A program made the position numbers and the translations under genes. From NCBI RefSeq assembly GCF_016909015.1, contig NZ_JAFBFA010000025.1:1-64000 (forward strand): a DNA stretch of 64,000 bases. Reading direction: 5' to 3'. The DNA comes from Gracilibacillus alcaliphilus. GTDB lineage: Bacteria > Bacillota > Bacilli > Bacillales > Amphibacillaceae. The notes below the pieces were generated by a model that was not told the origin of the DNA, ran no database searches, and saw only the letters and a list, made by a program, of their open reading frames with translations. Shown piece by piece: positions 62,734 through 64,000 of the stretch (its first letter is position 1; each line of letters opens with the position of its first letter).

Positions 62734-64000
62734 GATCGTAGCTGGGGGCTTACTAGTCACATCATACAACACCCTGTTAATATGATCGACTTCATTTACC
62801 AATCGTGTTGATATCTTCTCTAATACATCCCATGGGATTCTGGCCCAGTCAGATGTCATGCCGTCGATAGACGTTACGGCACGGATACCAATTGCATAGT
62901 CATAGGTACGGGCGTCACCCATTACCCCTACACTGCGGATATCTGGAAGCACGGTGAAGTATTGCCAGATATCACGGTCTAAGCCGGCTTTTTTGATTTC
63001 TTCGCGCAAAATTGCGTCTGATTCACGTACGATTTCTACCTTTTCAGGAGTGATCTCGCCTAAGACACGAATGCCAAGGCCTGGTCCTGGGAAGGGCTGG
63101 CGCCAGACAATTTCATCTGGAAGCCCCAATTCTGTACCAAGGGCACGTACTTCATCTTTGAATAATGTATTTAATGGCTCAATTAGTTTGAATTCCATAT
63201 CTTCTGGTAGCCCGCCAACATTGTGGTGTGATTTGATTGTTTGGGCTGTTTCGGTACCACTTTCCACGATATCTGTATAAAGTGTACCTTGTGCCAAAAA
63301 GTCCATATTCTCCAGTTTAGCTGCTTCATCATCGAAGACATAGATAAATTCATTACCAATAATCTTACGTTTCTTTTCAGGATCAGATACGCCTTCTAAT
63401 TTTGATAAGAAGCGATCTGCAGCGTCCACTTTAATAATATTCATCTGGAATTGATCGCGGAAGGTGCGCATTACTGTTTCACCTTCGTCTTTTCTTAATA
63501 AACCATGATCCACAAAGATACAAGTTAATTGATCACCAATCGCACGATGGATCAAAGCTGCCACAACAGAGGAGTCCACTCCGCCGCTTAAGGCACACAA
63601 TACGTTCCGATCGCCAACTTGTTCACGGATCTTGTCTACTTCCATATCAATAAAGTTTGCCATTGTCCAATCGCCTTTACATTCACACGCTTGGAAGACA
63701 AATGTTTTTAATAAATCATTCCCATATTCTGTATTGCGAACTTCTGGGTGGAATTGAACACCATATAAACGCTTTTCGTGGTTGCTCATAGCTGCAACTG
63801 GTGTGGAAGAACTAGTTGCCTCAATATCAAAACCTTGTGGCGGCTCGATAATTTTATCGCTATGACTCATCCAAACGACTTGCTCTGTTGGTGTACCATC
63901 AAAAAGAACTGCGCCTTCTTTGACATGAATATCTGCCTTTCCATATTCACGTTCATTCGCACGCTCTACTACACCATCAAAATGGTGGGTCATTAACTGC
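62722..64000 (-). CDS. guaA: GMP synthase (glutamine-hydrolysing), 5' end outside window
   Basis: About 426 residues are visible, ending PPATIEWE. They include the end of the class I glutamine amidotransferase domain (GVQFHPEV with the catalytic His, then Glu), the ATP-pyrophosphatase loop CALSGGVDSSVVAALI, the IKSHHNVGGLPEDM region and the C-terminal dimerisation domain (RQPFPGPGLGIRVLGE). GuaA makes GMP from XMP, glutamine and ATP. The frame is open to the right edge; a full gene has about 510 codons, so the first 85 or so are missing. The 3' end is the insertion site of the elements. Confidence 0.97.
   Translation of the reverse strand, partial: QLMTHHFDGVVERANEREYGKADIHVKEGAVLFDGTPTEQVVWMSHSDKIIEPPQGFDIEATSSSTPVAAMSNHEKRLYGVQFHPEVRNTEYGNDLLKTFVFQACECKGDWTMANFIDMEVDKIREQVGDRNVLCALSGGVDSSVVAALIHRAIGDQLTCIFVDHGLLRKDEGETVMRTFRDQFQMNIIKVDAADRFLSKLEGVSDPEKKRKIIGNEFIYVFDDEAAKLENMDFLAQGTLYTDIVESGTETAQTIKSHHNVGGLPEDMEFKLIEPLNTLFKDEVRALGTELGLPDEIVWRQPFPGPGLGIRVLGEITPEKVEIVRESDAILREEIKKAGLDRDIWQYFTVLPDIRSVGVMGDARTYDYAIGIRAVTSIDGMTSDWARIPWDVLEKISTRLVNEVDHINRVLYDVTSKPPATIEWE

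Noticed and set aside
1..64000. CRISPR arrays, tRNA or rRNA genes
   Set aside because: I looked for regularly spaced repeats and for tRNA/rRNA signatures while reading and found none that I could support.

Overview
The window comes from a low-GC Bacillota genome, most likely a Bacillaceae of the Virgibacillus/Oceanobacillus kind. The genus is a guess. The support is AT-rich DNA, strong GGAGG ribosome-binding sites, many TTG/GTG starts, a BceRS-BceAB module, Rrf2 and BlaI/BlaR1-type regulators, and a B. subtilis-like AsnB. The only clear core gene is guaA, cut by the right edge. Nearly everything else is a pile of integrated, partly decayed conjugative elements of the Tn916 family next to the 3' end of guaA.

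Three related modules can be told apart. Module A (1 to about 15730, continuing off the left edge) starts with an orf13/TcpC-like gene. It carries two TetR-controlled membrane/enzyme clusters among transposase scraps and ends in a frameshifted orf7-like sigma gene, an orf8-like gene, a structured-RNA region and a tiny SHOCT-like gene, with no integrase. A spacer (15.9-28.4 kb) holds a BceAB/BceRS peptide-detoxification module, a complete IS3-family element, a VanZ-family gene, a thioredoxin-reductase-like gene with an Rrf2 regulator, and a dead ZnuBC-type metal transporter.

Module B (about 28430-53140) has a 5'-truncated orf16 (VirB4), orf15, orf14 (CwlT-like) and orf13. Its cargo is a copper/envelope cluster (PepSY protein, NosF-NosY-NosL-NosD, two-component system, SCO1) and a BlaI/BlaR1-linked cluster of a secreted cationic protein plus a three-permease ABC transporter. 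It closes with orf7, orf8, the same structured RNA, a DUF3173-type excisionase and a tyrosine integrase. A guaA-like att core lies 55 bp after the integrase.

Module C (about 53128-62733) is flanked by att cores. It has a MOBT-type oriT but no relaxase or transfer genes, so it looks like a cis-mobilizable element. It carries VanR-VanS-VanY and an AsnB-like amidotransferase (a cell-wall cassette), a collapsed orf7/orf8 remnant, a third copy of the RNA, and its own excisionase and integrase ending at guaA.

The most interesting signal is the roughly 300-nt region repeated three times between orf8 and the integration genes. Its 5' half differs in sequence between copies but keeps base pairing through compensatory changes, while its 3' half is nearly invariant. 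This is strong internal evidence for a structured RNA belonging to the integration/regulatory end of these elements. The two integrases also carry paired 11-bp-spaced repeats at their 3' ends that differ by the same substitutions in both half-repeats, as expected for diverged integrase arm sites.
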